A stretch of 64,000 nt of DNA from Diorhabda sublineata. Taxonomy: Eukaryota; Arthropoda; Insecta; Coleoptera; Chrysomelidae. Each line of letters starts with the position of its first letter. The first letter of the stretch is position 1. The translations under genes and the position numbers were made by a program. Positions 45,900 to 57,799 of the stretch are shown piece by piece. Below the pieces are notes generated by a model that saw only the letters and a program-made list of their open reading frames with translations, was not told where the DNA came from and made no database searches. Where the stretch lies: NCBI RefSeq assembly GCF_026230105.1, contig NC_079482.1, forward strand, positions 3,410,001 through 3,474,000, read 5' to 3'.

Positions 45900-46960
45900 A
45901 AACACTGGTACATCCTTTCCTCGCATGGTCATAAGTGGACTAAACAGCAAAGTTACGCAATCCCGGCTGTTCTACATGTTTCGTAACAGACCGGTGCATT
46001 TCCGACACTAAATATTTCGCGCGGTTATTCAAAATTTCCGATTTATATTTGTACCAACTTTGTATTTTTAGAAAAAAATATGCTCAAATATAACTTTTAA
46101 ACGTAATAGTACCGCCTCTGATTGTATATACCGTGTAACAATTAGTTTTCAAGGTAAACACAATAGCCTTTACATAATATGCCCTCCTATGTTTCGAAAA
46201 AAGAAAGCAACATGGAAGTGCAGCTAAAACATTTATTTGCGTGGGTCGGTATTTCATTCAGTTAATATCTACCTACAATAATTACATTGTATAATTAAAT
46301 GGTACATAATAATGTATTTGAATTGATTAAATAGATTTCAAAAAGTCCGAAAGCCGTTGCGCTGGCAAGGGAAAAATCGAATCGACGAAATCACTGTTTA
46401 ACCTGAAAAATTTTGTGTGCGTAGCAATTTTTCACAAATTTAATGCTACAAACACTGTCTATTAAAAATCCATTTAATTCACAGTTGTTTTTGCTACATT
46501 AGACAACTTTTTCATCTCTGTAACAAACTAATCTAACTGATTATCAAATACTGTAAATCTAATGACTGTTTCGACTAAGGGAGACAGAATGATAACGCGT
46601 TCTCTATCCTCTGAGGTTCCAGCTCGGTTCTGCGCATTCTCAAGCATGCGCAGTATAGATAAAGTGTCTCGAACGAGAGAGAAAATGAATATTGTCGACA
46701 CCGTAACGTAGGGACGTTTCTTCCAATACCAACTGTCTACATAGGAGTATATAAAGTTATATCAATTTTTGAACACTCTGAGTAAGATTTCTTTGCTCCG
46801 AATCTTGAAAGAAGGTTCTCAGATTTGTTTTGACTTTTGACGTTTTATAACTTATCAATGATCATTTTATTTGACAGTTGTTTGTACTTTTTTTAGTACT
46901 TTGCCGTGAAGTACGTACTTAAGACATACTAAAATCAGTAGTACGTATAAAAAATTGTTA
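45900..46960. other. intergenic stretch, no gene recognised
   Basis: AT-rich with a GC-richer patch at 46,590-46,690 containing CTGCGCATTCTC and AGCATGCGCAG, somewhat like the patch near 43,490. A regulatory or transposon-end role is possible; neither is shown. Confidence 0.4.
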
Positions 46961-46965
46961 TTAAG

Positions 46966-47038
46966 GTCTCCCTAGAGTAGTTGTTAGAGTGCTAGGTTCA
47001 CATGCGGGAAGTCTCGGGTTCAAATCACCGCTTATTTC
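46966..47038 (+). other. tRNA-like sequence, likely SINE head or tRNA pseudogene
   Basis: GTCTCCCTAGAGTAGTTGTT, then AGAGTGCTAGGTTCACATG and GCGGGAAGTCTCGGGTTCAA resemble a tRNA with D-arm (A-box like TAGTTGTTAGAGTG) and T-arm (B-box like GGTTCAAATCA). The acceptor ends do not pair and the T-stem is imperfect, so it is not a working tRNA by eye. Confidence 0.4.
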
Positions 47039-47039
47039 A

Positions 47040-48780
47040 CTTTTTATTTTTAGGTGGCATTTATGCATGCCGAAAAGAAGACATTAAAAATTTATTACCT
47101 GCACAATGTGCATCTTTAAATTAGTATTGTTACTAATTTAATTCGTCTGTTGTCTTGTTAATTTGTTCTAATCATGATTAAATATAAATTTATTTGATAA
47201 GGAATCAATAAAAGCGTTATAACTTCTTCTATCGAAAAATTAAAGTTGATTTTCATTAATAGAAAAAAAATTGTACGCAATTCGTGTGTAAAGGCCATTT
47301 TTCGACCTTGTCGAGGATATTCACATTCGTCGAAAAAAGGCTACTTTACACACTTGTTACATAAATAACTGTTTTGATTGATAGCCACCTTCGATACGAA
47401 TTGGTTATTTATTACTATACAGCGAACAAGCCTTTAAATAGTCTTTTTAGACGACGCCGTCTGAAAGTTGTTCGTTCTGTATTCATTTACATACCGAAAG
47501 TTGCGTTTTGAGTGTTCCATGTAGTGACATTGACAGTACCGTATTGCAAAACACTTTCGGGACGCTCTGGAGTAGACAACTTTAACAGTTGACAGTTTCA
47601 CTTCGATGATTTTGCATAACCTCAAATTTTTAATTTTCTGAAATTATTTGTTTTATCCGAAGTTTCATCTAAATTAATGAATAACAATGAACGGTAATGA
47701 AAAAGAAAACATCAGCGATGAAGAGTTATACGAATCCACGCTACCTGATGTTTAAAATTCTCTATTATTTATTTTCTTTCCTCGGTGTGATTGAAAAAGT
47801 TTTGGATACTCGATATGACAATAATTAGTTATTAACTTTGAAAACGTCAAAATTATATAAGTGGCATTACTCTCCTCAATAATGTTAATTAAATGTTTGT
47901 TTCCTGTTGGTCAGTTACCTTAATTAGAAGTACTGAGACACATTGATATTCGATTTATAGAAATGAGTTATCATAACTCATGCTGTTTGTTTTTACAGTC
48001 CAGGAAATAAAATATAAAACTTTGCCGTCATGATATTCGTTTTCAGTAGCATTGGAAACCCCTAGAATATATATTTAGCCAATTTTATAACGAATTACCA
48101 CGGAACTCCTGTAGATAACGTAACTGTCCGTCACCCTGGACACCAGATACCTCGTGGACCTTTTTTGTCGCGATATTCGAGTTCAGCGGCCTCTGAGTAG
48201 TAGAATTGAACTTATTTCCTGCAATATTTCCGAGTTATAAGTTTTTAATTTTGAATCATCCGAGATGCACTTTCAAGAGGTTCTCCCGAATCGAATGCAA
48301 CAATTACAACTCAGTAATTTCCAGGTTTTGCCCTTTTTGAGTTTTATTTCATTACTATTAATCGTTCAAAAGCATTAAATTCAAAGTTATAGATATTTTG
48401 ACCACAGATTCGGTTTGAATTTAGAAAGTGAAGTTTTCAAAAAGTTAACGACACTGCTGCATTCAGTTTTGTAACTTGTAAATTACTATAATTGTAATTG
48501 TAATTATGGATGTGATGTGGACTAATTTTTAACCATATAATTGTTGATTCATTCATAACAAACTGCAAAATAGACTAGACTTCTAGGTATTAAGGAGATA
48601 TTTCGATATACAAAATGCAATTTAGATTAAATTACATGAAAATTTTGAGGTTATGATCGAGACGGATCAGATTCGTATATTTCTTAACTTAAAATTGAAA
48701 ACTGATCAATAATAAAATCTATAATATAATTAACTCAAGGTTTTACGTTATTAATATGTTACGTGGTCTGTTTTTACATC
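47040..48780. other. intergenic stretch, no gene recognised
   Basis: AT-rich. The 63-residue minus frame 47,625-47,434 has no recognised motif. Confidence 0.45.
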
Positions 48781-49069
48781 CCACAAATAACTCGTATTGC
48801 CACTTACTTCTGAATATGGGCCTTTCTACTACTCGCTTACCTATCGTGGGTTGTACTTTTGGTAAGGACGGCGCCCACCGATTTATTGACGTCACTTTTG
48901 TACCAGCCTACGGATAGATTTTGCTACCAGAAAGTGTATGGGTTTTCTCATATACAACAGAAATCGATTTCGATAGTTTATTTAGCAAAAGTTTTTCACA
49001 ACTATTTGAGTTTTGAAAGAAATAGCAACCTAGGATCGTTTTAAACCAGTCGTTTATCCGTACCCCATC

Positions 49070-49545
49070 AAATTTCCAAAAAATTCATTCTGTAACTTTA
49101 AAAATGTTTTATTAACAACAGAACATCCATGGTCTTAATGGACGCCATGCCCACACACGCCATATTGAATCACATGCTTAAAACAGCCTATATAAATATG
49201 AAAACTTCGTAGGAATGGCAACCTAGTATTGTTTCTAACATGACATTCAATCACAAAGTCTCAATGTCTTATAATATACACTCTTCAACTCAAAAAATGT
49301 TCTGTAGACACTAAAAGTCTTAATGGACCTCATGAAAGTGTTTGTCCACAAACGCACTATTTAGGGTAGTCTATACAATTAAAAATGGCAATGTGGTATT
49401 GTTTTAACCATCCCGGTAATCCACATCCCTTATAATACTTTCAATATTCACTGTACAAATCGAAAAATGTTTTATGAATACCAAAATGTCCACAATTTCA
49501 ACAGACGCCATGTTCGTTCACAAACGCCATATTAAATCACGTGGT
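49070..49545. repeat. three degenerate copies, about 170-190 bp unit
   Basis: AAAAATGTT(T/C)T.T.A.AC, then TCTTAATGGAC.(C)CATG, ACAAACGC(C/A).TATT and a GGCAA..T.GTATTGTTT block recur near 49,100, 49,293 and 49,461. Copies are diverged. Confidence 0.6.
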
Positions 49546-49559
49546 TTGAGCCTAATTAA

Positions 49560-51100
49560 TACGACTATCAAAATTATTTTAAAAGATATTAATTACTGAC
49601 AGTAATTGGTCAAAATGTGAAACAAAATTAAATGTATAATGTTAAAATGTTGAGATAATACATTATTTGCAATTTTACATTAAAAATTCACTCTTAATTC
49701 AATTACCTGTAGCTTGTATATAGGTAATAAGTTTTATTTTAATCTCTTTATCGGTTGTACATGCTTTTCTAAATTATCGTATCTGTTATAAAATTCATCT
49801 ATTTGTAATTAACAGTATTACTAGTGGGTCATTAGGTTTTCTAATGATCTATCGTTATCTTTTATTCATGAATTATCGTTTGACCTATCTATTTAATTGA
49901 TTTAAAATTTATTACTAACACTATAATCAAATATTATCACTGTATTCTCCATTATGCGAAATTAAAAAAAGAAGAAGAAACTATGAATTCATCTCCCGAT
50001 TTCTACTAAATTTTATTAAAAAATAATTTAATTGAAATAACATTATTTTTATTGAATTTTATTTGGATTTAAATATTTCGGAGCCGGTCCTGTTCAATTA
50101 TTTACTGAGAAATATACTTCTTACTCACAACCACCTACATATTAAATTATACAACACTAAAAAACGTGCAGAACAATAAAAGATGCAACTCAATATGTTA
50201 AAGCAATCTTTTTATTCTTAATAAAAACATAACATGGTGTCAGAGAATATAACAATCTAGATACGATCTCCATAGGGTTGATATTGGAAATTTATTTTTG
50301 TTCGTAAGATGTCATAATCATAAAATTAAGTGACTCTCCTTTTTGTATCGCGTACATGAGAAAAAAAAAATAAAAGAACAAATTTTTATTAGTCTCCTGT
50401 AAATGATTTAGAGAAATAGGAAATTCACATCCCATGAAATTTTATACAGAAACAGTAAATTTTATGTTGCGACGTTGCCGAGTCTACTCAATTGAAATAT
50501 AAAGTTCATTTAATTGTCCAGTTTCTACTAAACAATTTCTATAATCTATTCTCGATGAAGTGAAAAGTGATTTAAAAATTCGGTCAATTCCGAGCCAAGA
50601 AAAAGGAAAGAAAAATAGAAATACGATAGTAAACGCAACGGACCTAACCTAACCTAACCTATTTGTGAATAATATGAGAGCCCAAAAGTGAAAAATTAAT
50701 CATCAATTGACGAAACATTGGATTATTTAACAACTACTTACATTTTTGAAAGTATTCCTTTTAATTTTAACTCAAAAAATCCAATCACAAAAAATGTTTT
50801 AAACTTGCAATGTTTTATTTACCACTAATTCAATGAACGAGCAAAATGGCGGATATTTCTGCTCCCACTTACCTGCGCACGAAATGACATTGCGAGGTCG
50901 CGGGAATTTCAAAAATATCGACGTCACCTATAAAATTTCATTGGCGTTTTTCGGAAGTTTGACCAAAAATTTTAGACTTATACGAGGTGTTTTAGAAAAT
51001 ACGAGGGCGGTTTCAAATATGATATTATTTATTATCGAATATATTTACAGAATTACAGTTTTTCTAGTTATATATTTTTGAATTCCTTGAACAACTCGAA
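49560..51100. other. intergenic stretch with a CCTAA tract
   Basis: No gene recognised. (CCTAA)3-4 lies at 50,643-50,661. The 82-residue plus frame at 50,833-51,081 has no known motif. Confidence 0.45.
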
Positions 51101-51109
51101 CAGCCATGT

Positions 51110-51185
51110 ACCCAGTGCCGTATTTACAGGAGGGCCGGACGGACTATGGTCCAGATCGGAAAATTTTAGGGGCGGCAAAATTGAA
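51110..51185 (+). repeat. hAT-like terminal sequence
   Basis: CCCAGTGCCGTATTTACAGG, then GGGCCGGACGGACTATGGTC and TTTTAGGGGCGGC resemble the CAGTG.CG.ATTTA terminal repeat of hAT elements. No partner end was found in the window. Confidence 0.35.
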
Positions 51186-51249
51186 AAATAAGGAAAAAGT
51201 TTATTTTGGTTATAAAGTAGAATAACCCAACAGTACTAATAGTAAACAT

Positions 51250-52080
51250 TTCAGTTGATATGTAAGTGAACCAAAGTTGCGATTTTAGTTCCATTCCCCC
51301 ATAAAATGTTTATAATATTCTGATAGAGCCAAATCTGTTTCATCAGTCCAACGCACAAGTCCCCTTCCATTCCATGGTATTGGACAGGGCGGCAAATCAG
51401 GTCTGGCACGTCGGCGGCAACATAAATCCGACACTGCATGATGTACCTCATCGTCGGTGATAAATTTTTGATCTAGAAGTAACTTATTACCTTGGTCCAA
51501 ACATGTGGTGGCTTTTAATGTGATATTCTAGGATCTACCAACTCAGTTCTTATACTGGAGAAGAAAAGCACTTCGCGCTTGAATTCTTCTCTAATACCAC
51601 GTCTGTTTCCATAAGGTTGATGTAGAATGCAGCATGTACGGAACTTGGAGTACGTAGAAAGTTCCGAACGGTCCTGGAATACAGTACAAATAATATTATA
51701 CGCAAACCTGGTGCCCTCACTTTAATTGGCAACCCTTCCTCCTTCTTTCTCCACTCTTCAGAGGACATCTTGCTGACTTTAATGAAGATTGGCGTTAAAT
51801 TGCCGTTCCCCTTCGATTCAACAGTTTGGGAACTCATCGCGCCGTTATTTTGCGATATTGGTGGTGTTCGTGGATGGTACACCCTACATTACTTATATTT
51901 ATATCTAGTTCAGCCAAAATTTTTACAAAATGACTTGTTATACGAGGCGAATGTTGTCTGAGATGTGATACTAGTTCGCGGCTCATCTTTGAACGGCCAT
52001 TTAACAACCAACAACCAAGAATTTCTGTGTTTTCGATGCATTCCCATATCAAAAAAATTAGTGACAATACCATAATACCA
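51250..52080 (-). other. unexplained minus-strand open frames, possible DNA transposon remnant
   Basis: Frames at 52,073-51,834 (SRELVSHLRQHSPRITSHFV), 51,882-51,550 and 51,500-51,285 (KFITDDEVHHAVSD) lie in series on one strand and include helix-turn-helix-like wording. Stops and frame changes separate them. I cannot assign a family. Confidence 0.3.
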
Positions 52081-52179
52081 ATACCATAATGTTAATAAGG
52101 GACCCAGCTAACAAATAATGAACTCGTGATATGCAAATTATCCAGGCGTGCCATCTACAGCGTTTTTCTGGATCATATT

Positions 52180-52400
52180 CGTAGTAAAAACTATTTTAAG
52201 TCAAACACAGGCGCATTTGAAGACATTTGTGTGGACTTAGCCTGCAGCGATTATCACCTCTTCCTCAAGCTAGGTGGTAAACACTTTAGAACCGACGATG
52301 AGGTCCGGATAGAAGTCACACGCTTCCTCAACGGATTGACGGGAGACTTCTTCGACTGAGGAATACAAAACCTGGAGTACCATCTTCGGAAATGTGTTAA
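52180..52400 (+). pseudogene. mariner transposase C-terminal fragment
   Basis: Reads DLACSDYHLFLKLGGKHFRT, then DDEVRIEVTRFLNGLTGDFF, a stop and GIQNLEYHLRKCV. This matches DLAPSDYHLFPKL...LGGKRF.TDDEV...V..WLNGLA.DFYD.GI.KL..R..KC at the C-terminus of a mariner transposase, including the third catalytic Asp region. Nothing upstream is kept. Confidence 0.8.
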
Positions 52401-52409
52401 ATTATATAT

Positions 52410-53490
52410 AACCATAAACATAGTTTTTTAATCGTAAAAAATATGGGAACTATAACTAAGTAAAACAATTTAACAAGACAATTGATTTAAAATAGCAGAC
52501 TAATTTCTAATAAATAGTCAATTTATTTGTTATCATAGATTTCTGTTTGTTTTTTTTTGTAATTTTAAAAAAATTGCCATCAAAATTCCCGAGACACATC
52601 GTATTATTTTCGAAAACTTTTTTAGTAAATGACTTCACAGATACTTTCGCGGTCCCCTCGTTTTTTCGGCTCTAGAAAATCGAAAAATCATCCGATTTCG
52701 ATGATTTTTTTTATAAATATTCGTTTTCACGGCGAATTTACGAAAATAATTGTGGGAATCAAAAAAAAATTAAAACTTATATTGGTTTCAGGGCTTTAAA
52801 TGTTCATGAAAATGCACCCATTCGCCTATAATTGTTGATAACTTTTTTCCAAATAATCAAAAGAAGTTGTTATATTTTTTTCTATAATATACACAAAAAA
52901 AACGAACAAATTGGAAAAGAAATTATACAAAAATGTCGATTTATCATGTTTTTACAATTGAAAATGAAAACAATTTCTCCTAAAATTGACTTTTTCTCAC
53001 ATATAATCGTTTGTACCTTTTTTTTATTTAGTATGAACAAAAATATTCTTAAAATCATTTTTTATTGTAATCGAGTACAATATTAAAAATTTTCACCATT
53101 AAAAAAATTGTATCTGACTAAGGTTGACTGTTAGAGATAAAAAATGAATAAGCAAACATTTAGATTAGGTTAGGTTAGTTTTTTTTTCCAAAATGTTCGT
53201 TTTTTTTTGTGTAGAATAACAAAAAAAATATACGAACTGCGTGATGATAAATTTTCAGTATATAAGTACAGTAACTTCCAATACCCTCGGTATATCGACA
53301 AATCGACAAAAGGTAATGCATTATAATCAACACTAATCTTGAAATTAAACAAATAATAAAAACAACAAGTCTAAAATAATATATTGATCACATTTAATAT
53401 CATTAAAATCTAAAATCAGACTTTCGTGAAAATTACTTTCAAATGGAATTTTATCGGTAAAAGTGCTTAAAAATAAATCACAGTGGCAAC
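52410..53490. other. AT-rich stretch upstream of how
   Basis: No gene. A TTAGG-type tract lies at 53,165-53,178. Long A and T runs. Confidence 0.5.
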
Positions 53491-53559
53491 GGCGCTTTGG
53501 CAAGCGACCCTTAAAAGGCAATACGAAGTGCGCATAGTCTGCTTGTAGAAGCGCAAGCG

Positions 53560-53717
53560 CTTCGTACTCTCTCTCTACTCTTCTACAAAGTTTCTTTTAG
53601 TTAGACGGTGATGTCCGTCTTATGCTCAGTCAAAAAGTGCGTGAGTTGTTAGTTAAATCGTACATGTTGATAATTATTAATAAACATTAACCTTATCGTG
53701 AATAACCGTGAATAAAC
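53560..53717 (+). promoter_or_regulatory. how: candidate how core promoter and 5' UTR
   Basis: Upstream of the how ATG. CTCTCTCTACTC near 53,570 is a GAGA-factor-like run. TTATGCTCAGTC (A at 53,628) fits the arthropod initiator TCAGT. Neither a clear TATA box nor a strong downstream element was seen. A TGA in frame at 53,709-53,711 closes the reading frame just before the ATG. Promoter assignment is inference. Confidence 0.4.
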
Positions 53718-53844
53718 ATGTGTGACCAAAACTCCGCTTCTACTCAGAGTATTGCGGACTACCTCGCTCAGTTATTAAAGGATAGAAAACAACTTGCAGC
53801 ATTTCCCAATGTTTTTATCCACGTAGAGCGACTTCTAGACGAAG
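53718..53844 (+). CDS. how: held out wings (how / quaking-related), first coding exon
   Basis: The product family is a STAR-type KH RNA-binding protein controlling mRNA stability and splicing in muscle, tendon and glia. The exon starts MCDQNSASTQ and reads SIADYLAQLLKDRKQLAAFP, then NVFIHVERLLDE, near identical to the Qua1 dimerisation region of insect How. Exon end: GACGAAG|GTAAGT, phase 1, so the next exon should start AA.ATAGC (EEIA...). Start choice: an in-frame TGA nine bases upstream, and AAAC before ATG. The remaining exons with the KH and Qua2 domains lie beyond base 64,000, giving a first intron over 10 kb. It starts with MCD, lacking the Gln-rich N-terminus of Drosophila long isoforms. 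Strong match; only one exon is visible. Confidence 0.93.
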
Positions 53845-55680
53845 GTAAGTCGTTTAGGGCAGTCTTACGACGATATCGACTCGTTTGTCTTATAACGAAT
53901 TCTATTTCCCGAATAATTATCGAGATACAAGTGATAAAACAAACATGTGATGGGTTAGTGACGTATTTGTTTGACCTGAGTTTGTTTTCTTACCGGGTTT
54001 AGATGTTGAGAGTTTTTTTTATGTAAACAATATGGGCGATAGCTTATTTTGAGGCGTGTTGTTTATTAAATCGAAAACACGCTAAATTAAATGTTAAAAC
54101 TATGTATTGCTTCTGCGAATTCCTCTGTTACGGCGAAGGCGTGGCTTTATGGTCGACTGCTCGGGCATCGGTATGTAGGTAACTTGGATCTTGTCTCTCT
54201 TGTCGAAAGTCGGCCTGGAAAAATTAAATCAGACAATCTGGTGTAAAATACGTTTTATTATATTTAATTTGGCACTACTGAATAGATTTTTCTATTATAT
54301 AAAAAAGGTAGAAAAACAAATCTGCGTTTGTGTATCTTTACAATTATAACTTTATTATTTATATTAGTATAATGTGTCATTTGCCATTTTTAGAATTCCT
54401 ATATTAATTCAATGATGTCATTTCTTTCTTGCTTAACAAGTTGTCAAATACATTAAATAAAACAGTAACCTAATTATGAATATTCTGATTTTGCTTTATT
54501 ACCGGGGTAAATCAAAATTAACTATATTTTGTTTAGGATATAACATTTAATATATTTATTTTGATGCCTGGCGAACAGCTGTTTATAAATAATTCAAATG
54601 CACTTTTTTACCTATAAAAAATAGATATGTATTATACAGGATGTCGAAAGAGTGAATTTTTTTTGTAAAATTATTTTAAGATCTTAAGATTTGAATTTTT
54701 TTTCTCAATAATGTAGATATGTCTGATTTAATATTATTTGATTTCTATATGACCACAACACTCAATTTAATCGCTTAGGATTAATTAATTTATTGCGAAA
54801 TCTGCATTAACCTTTTAGTCATCTATAGCTATTTATTAAAGTTGAAATTTAAATTTAAAACAATAAACTTGACTTTATATCGAATACGACCTTTGGCTGA
54901 TTACAATCAAAATTAATTACATGCTATTAATCACAACCTCGTCTTGGTTTGTCTACTTCCCAGAACACAATATGACTAAATAAATATTGGATTATATTTT
55001 TAGTTCTAACGTTACAATTTAGATTTTCTATATATGCGGTATTCAACATCAGTTTTCTTTAGTATAACAAACTAAAAATGAAATTAGCGAGCTACATAAC
55101 ACAACTATGAATATCAATAGAAAAATTGATATTTGGGATATCGTGGGTTCAATATGACTGACACCTTTAAATACAAAATGAAAATTCATGAGTGTTTCGT
55201 GCTTGGCTTACTTCTTAAATCTTGTAGGTGTCCATTTTATCTTATCATATAAGCTATACGGATTCAAAATTTATTTTCCGTGGTGGAATATTATGAGAAA
55301 ATGTGTTAAAACTAATTTAAAAAATAGCAGTCATGGAAAGGTCGGCCATGAGTAGATAATTAAACAGAGTTTTGATAAAATCATGCATAAAACTTACAAA
55401 AAAATACAAAAACATTTCTTATAAGATAAAACTGAGAGAAATAATTAAAAACAAAATAAATTTGATTTTGAATTTATAAAAAAAACTATATAAAACTTAT
55501 AGAGAGCTGCTACTTAAGTTTTAAGATATGGCAACACCGATGTGAATATGTCAAATCTGACATTGACATAGTGAAGTTTGACATTTTTAATGGTGAACTT
55601 ACTAAATATACATATGAGTAATATTTGAGATTTTTACATATAATTGAAACATTAATCGTCAAAAAATAGAATTAAATCGA
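53845..55680 (+). other. how first intron, proximal part
   Basis: Starts with donor GTAAGT. AT-rich with one GC-richer patch (54,110-54,230) of unknown role. No gene seen. Confidence 0.55.
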
Positions 55681-55684
55681 TGAT

Positions 55685-55800
55685 TTTTTATGACTTTCGA
55701 CGTGGATTGAACCAACGACAGTGTGTCGATCAACTCGCTTCGACTTTTGATTAGGTTAGGTTAGGATTGAGCACCATCTCGATACACCGCGTTACTTAGT
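55685..55800 (+). pseudogene. mariner transposase N-terminal fragment
   Basis: Reads DFRRGLNQRQCVDQLASTF, matching the first helix-turn-helix of a Mos1/SETMAR-type mariner (DFR.GL.Q.QC.D.L...F). It then runs into a (TTAGG)3 tract at 55,751-55,765 and loses the frame. Confidence 0.75.
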
Positions 55801-56173
55801 AAGAACAAAAGTTAATTAGGTACTTTACCTGACTAATTTAGGACGACAGAAAAAGCGCAAACAAATTAAATTGATTGTATATATCGAGGTTATCTTTTTA
55901 TTTCCTTGCTTTGGGCTAGTATTAGGTAAGGCTGAGTACTTTCACCACAAGTATTTATTAATGAATAGAAACAAAGACATAAAACTATGTATGATACCTT
56001 TGTTCAACTTGAAAACGTTTATCACAATATGTGACGCGACATACACTTCCCAAATGTTATTTTGATACTGAACGATTTCGATTCTAATAAAAATGATACT
56101 AGCTTTTACCCACGGCTTCGCTCGCATCGAATCCATTAAATAAGTATGAGAAATCATTATAATAGAAAAGAAC

Positions 56174-57786
56174 GAACTCTGTAGCTATATTGGAACCTGA
56201 GATATAGATCTTTGAATGTAGAAAAATTGCCAAAAATCTACAAAAATCCATAACTCCACGTTGAATGTCCGCGCCTAGCTCCTCTCCAACTCAACCGATT
56301 TAAGTGTTCAGAAACTCAAAAGAAAGAAGGTGTTTCAGCGAGTGTTCTTAAACCAAAACGAACTCTGTAGCTATATTAGAACCTGAGATATAGATCTTTG
56401 AATGTAGAAAAATTGCCAAAAATCCATAACTCCACGTTGAATATCCGCGCCTAGCTCCTCTCCAACTCAACCGATTTAAGTGTTCAGAAACTCAAAAGAA
56501 AGAAGGTGTTTCAGCGAGTGTTCTTAAACCAAAACGAACTCTGTAGCTATATTAGAACCTGAGATATAGATCTTTGAATGTAGAAAAATTACCAAAAATC
56601 CATAACTCCACGTTGAATGTCCGCGCCTAGCTCCTCTCCAAGTAAACCGATTCAAGTGTTCAAAAACTCAAAAGAAAGAAGGTGTTTCAATGAGTATTCT
56701 TAATCCAAAACGAACTCTGTAGCTATATTAGAACCTGAGATATAGATCTTTGAATGTAGAAAAATTACCAAAAATCCATAACTCCACGTTGAATGTCCGC
56801 GCCTAGCTCCTCTCCAAGTAAACCGATTCAAGTGTTCAAAAACTCAAAAGAAAGAAGGTGTTTCAGCGAGTATTCTTAATCCAAAACGAACTCTGTAGCT
56901 ATATTAGAACCTGAGATATAGATCTTTGAATGTAGAAAAATTACCAAAAATCCATAACTCCACGTTGAATGTCCGCGCCTAGCTCCTCTCCAACTCAACC
57001 GATTTAAGTGTTCAGAAACTCAAAAGAAAGAAGGTGTTTCAGCGAGTGTTCTTAAACCAAAACGAACTCTGTAGCTATATTGGAACCTGAGATATAGATC
57101 TTTGAATGTAGAAAAATTGCCAAAAATCTACAAAAATCCATAACTCCACGTTGAATGTCCGCGCCTAGCTCCTCTCCAACTCAACCGATTTAAGTGTTCA
57201 GAAACTCAAAAGAAAGAAGGTGTTTCAGCGAGTGTTCTTAAACCAAAACGAACTCTGTAGCTATATTAGAACCTGAGATATAGATCTTTGAATGTAGAAA
57301 AATTGCCAAAAATCCATAACTCCACGTTGAATATCCGCGCCTAGCTCCTCTCCAACTCAACCGATTTAAGTGTTCAGAAACTCAAAAGAAAGAAGGTGTT
57401 TCAGCGAGTGTTCTTAAACCAAAACGAACTCTGTAGCTATATTAGAACCTGAGATATAGATCTTTGAATGTAGAAAAATTACCAAAAATCCATAACTCCA
57501 CGTTGAATGTCCGCGCCTAGCTCCTCTCCAACTCAACCGATTTAAGTGTTCAGAAACTCAAAAGAAAGAAGGTGTTTCAGCGAGTGTTCTTAAACCAAAA
57601 CGAACTCTGTAGCTATATTAGAACCTGAGATATAGATCTTTGAATGTAGAAAAATTGCCAAAAACCTACAAAAATCCATAACTCCACGTTGAATGTCCGC
57701 GCCTAGCTCCTCTCCAACTCAACCGATTTAAGTGTTCAAAAACTCAAAAGAAAGTGGGTGTTCCAGCGAGTGTTCTTAAATCAGAA
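56174..57786 (+). repeat. tandem array, 176/186-bp unit, nine copies, with higher-order pattern
   Basis: Units starting GAACTCTGTAGCTATATT lie at 56,174, 56,360, 56,536, 56,712, 56,888, 57,064, 57,250, 57,426 and 57,602, then a diverged tenth at about 57,787. Short units are 176 bp. Units 1, 6 and 9 are 185-186 bp, carrying an extra TCTACAAAAA-type insertion. Units 2 and 7 share GAATATCCGCGCC while others have GAATGTCCGCGCC, so units 6-7 look like a copy of 1-2 shifted by 890 bp. A CCCACGGCTTCGCTCGC motif common in insect transposons lies just before the array at 56,109. No coding capacity. Confidence 0.95.
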
Positions 57787-57799
57787 CGAAGTCTCTATC

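Noticed and set aside
47688..47755. Short frame near 47,688 as a first exon
   Set aside because: Closer reading of the bases shows the acidic peptide I first saw needs an extra A; the actual frame has no sensible continuation or donor site.
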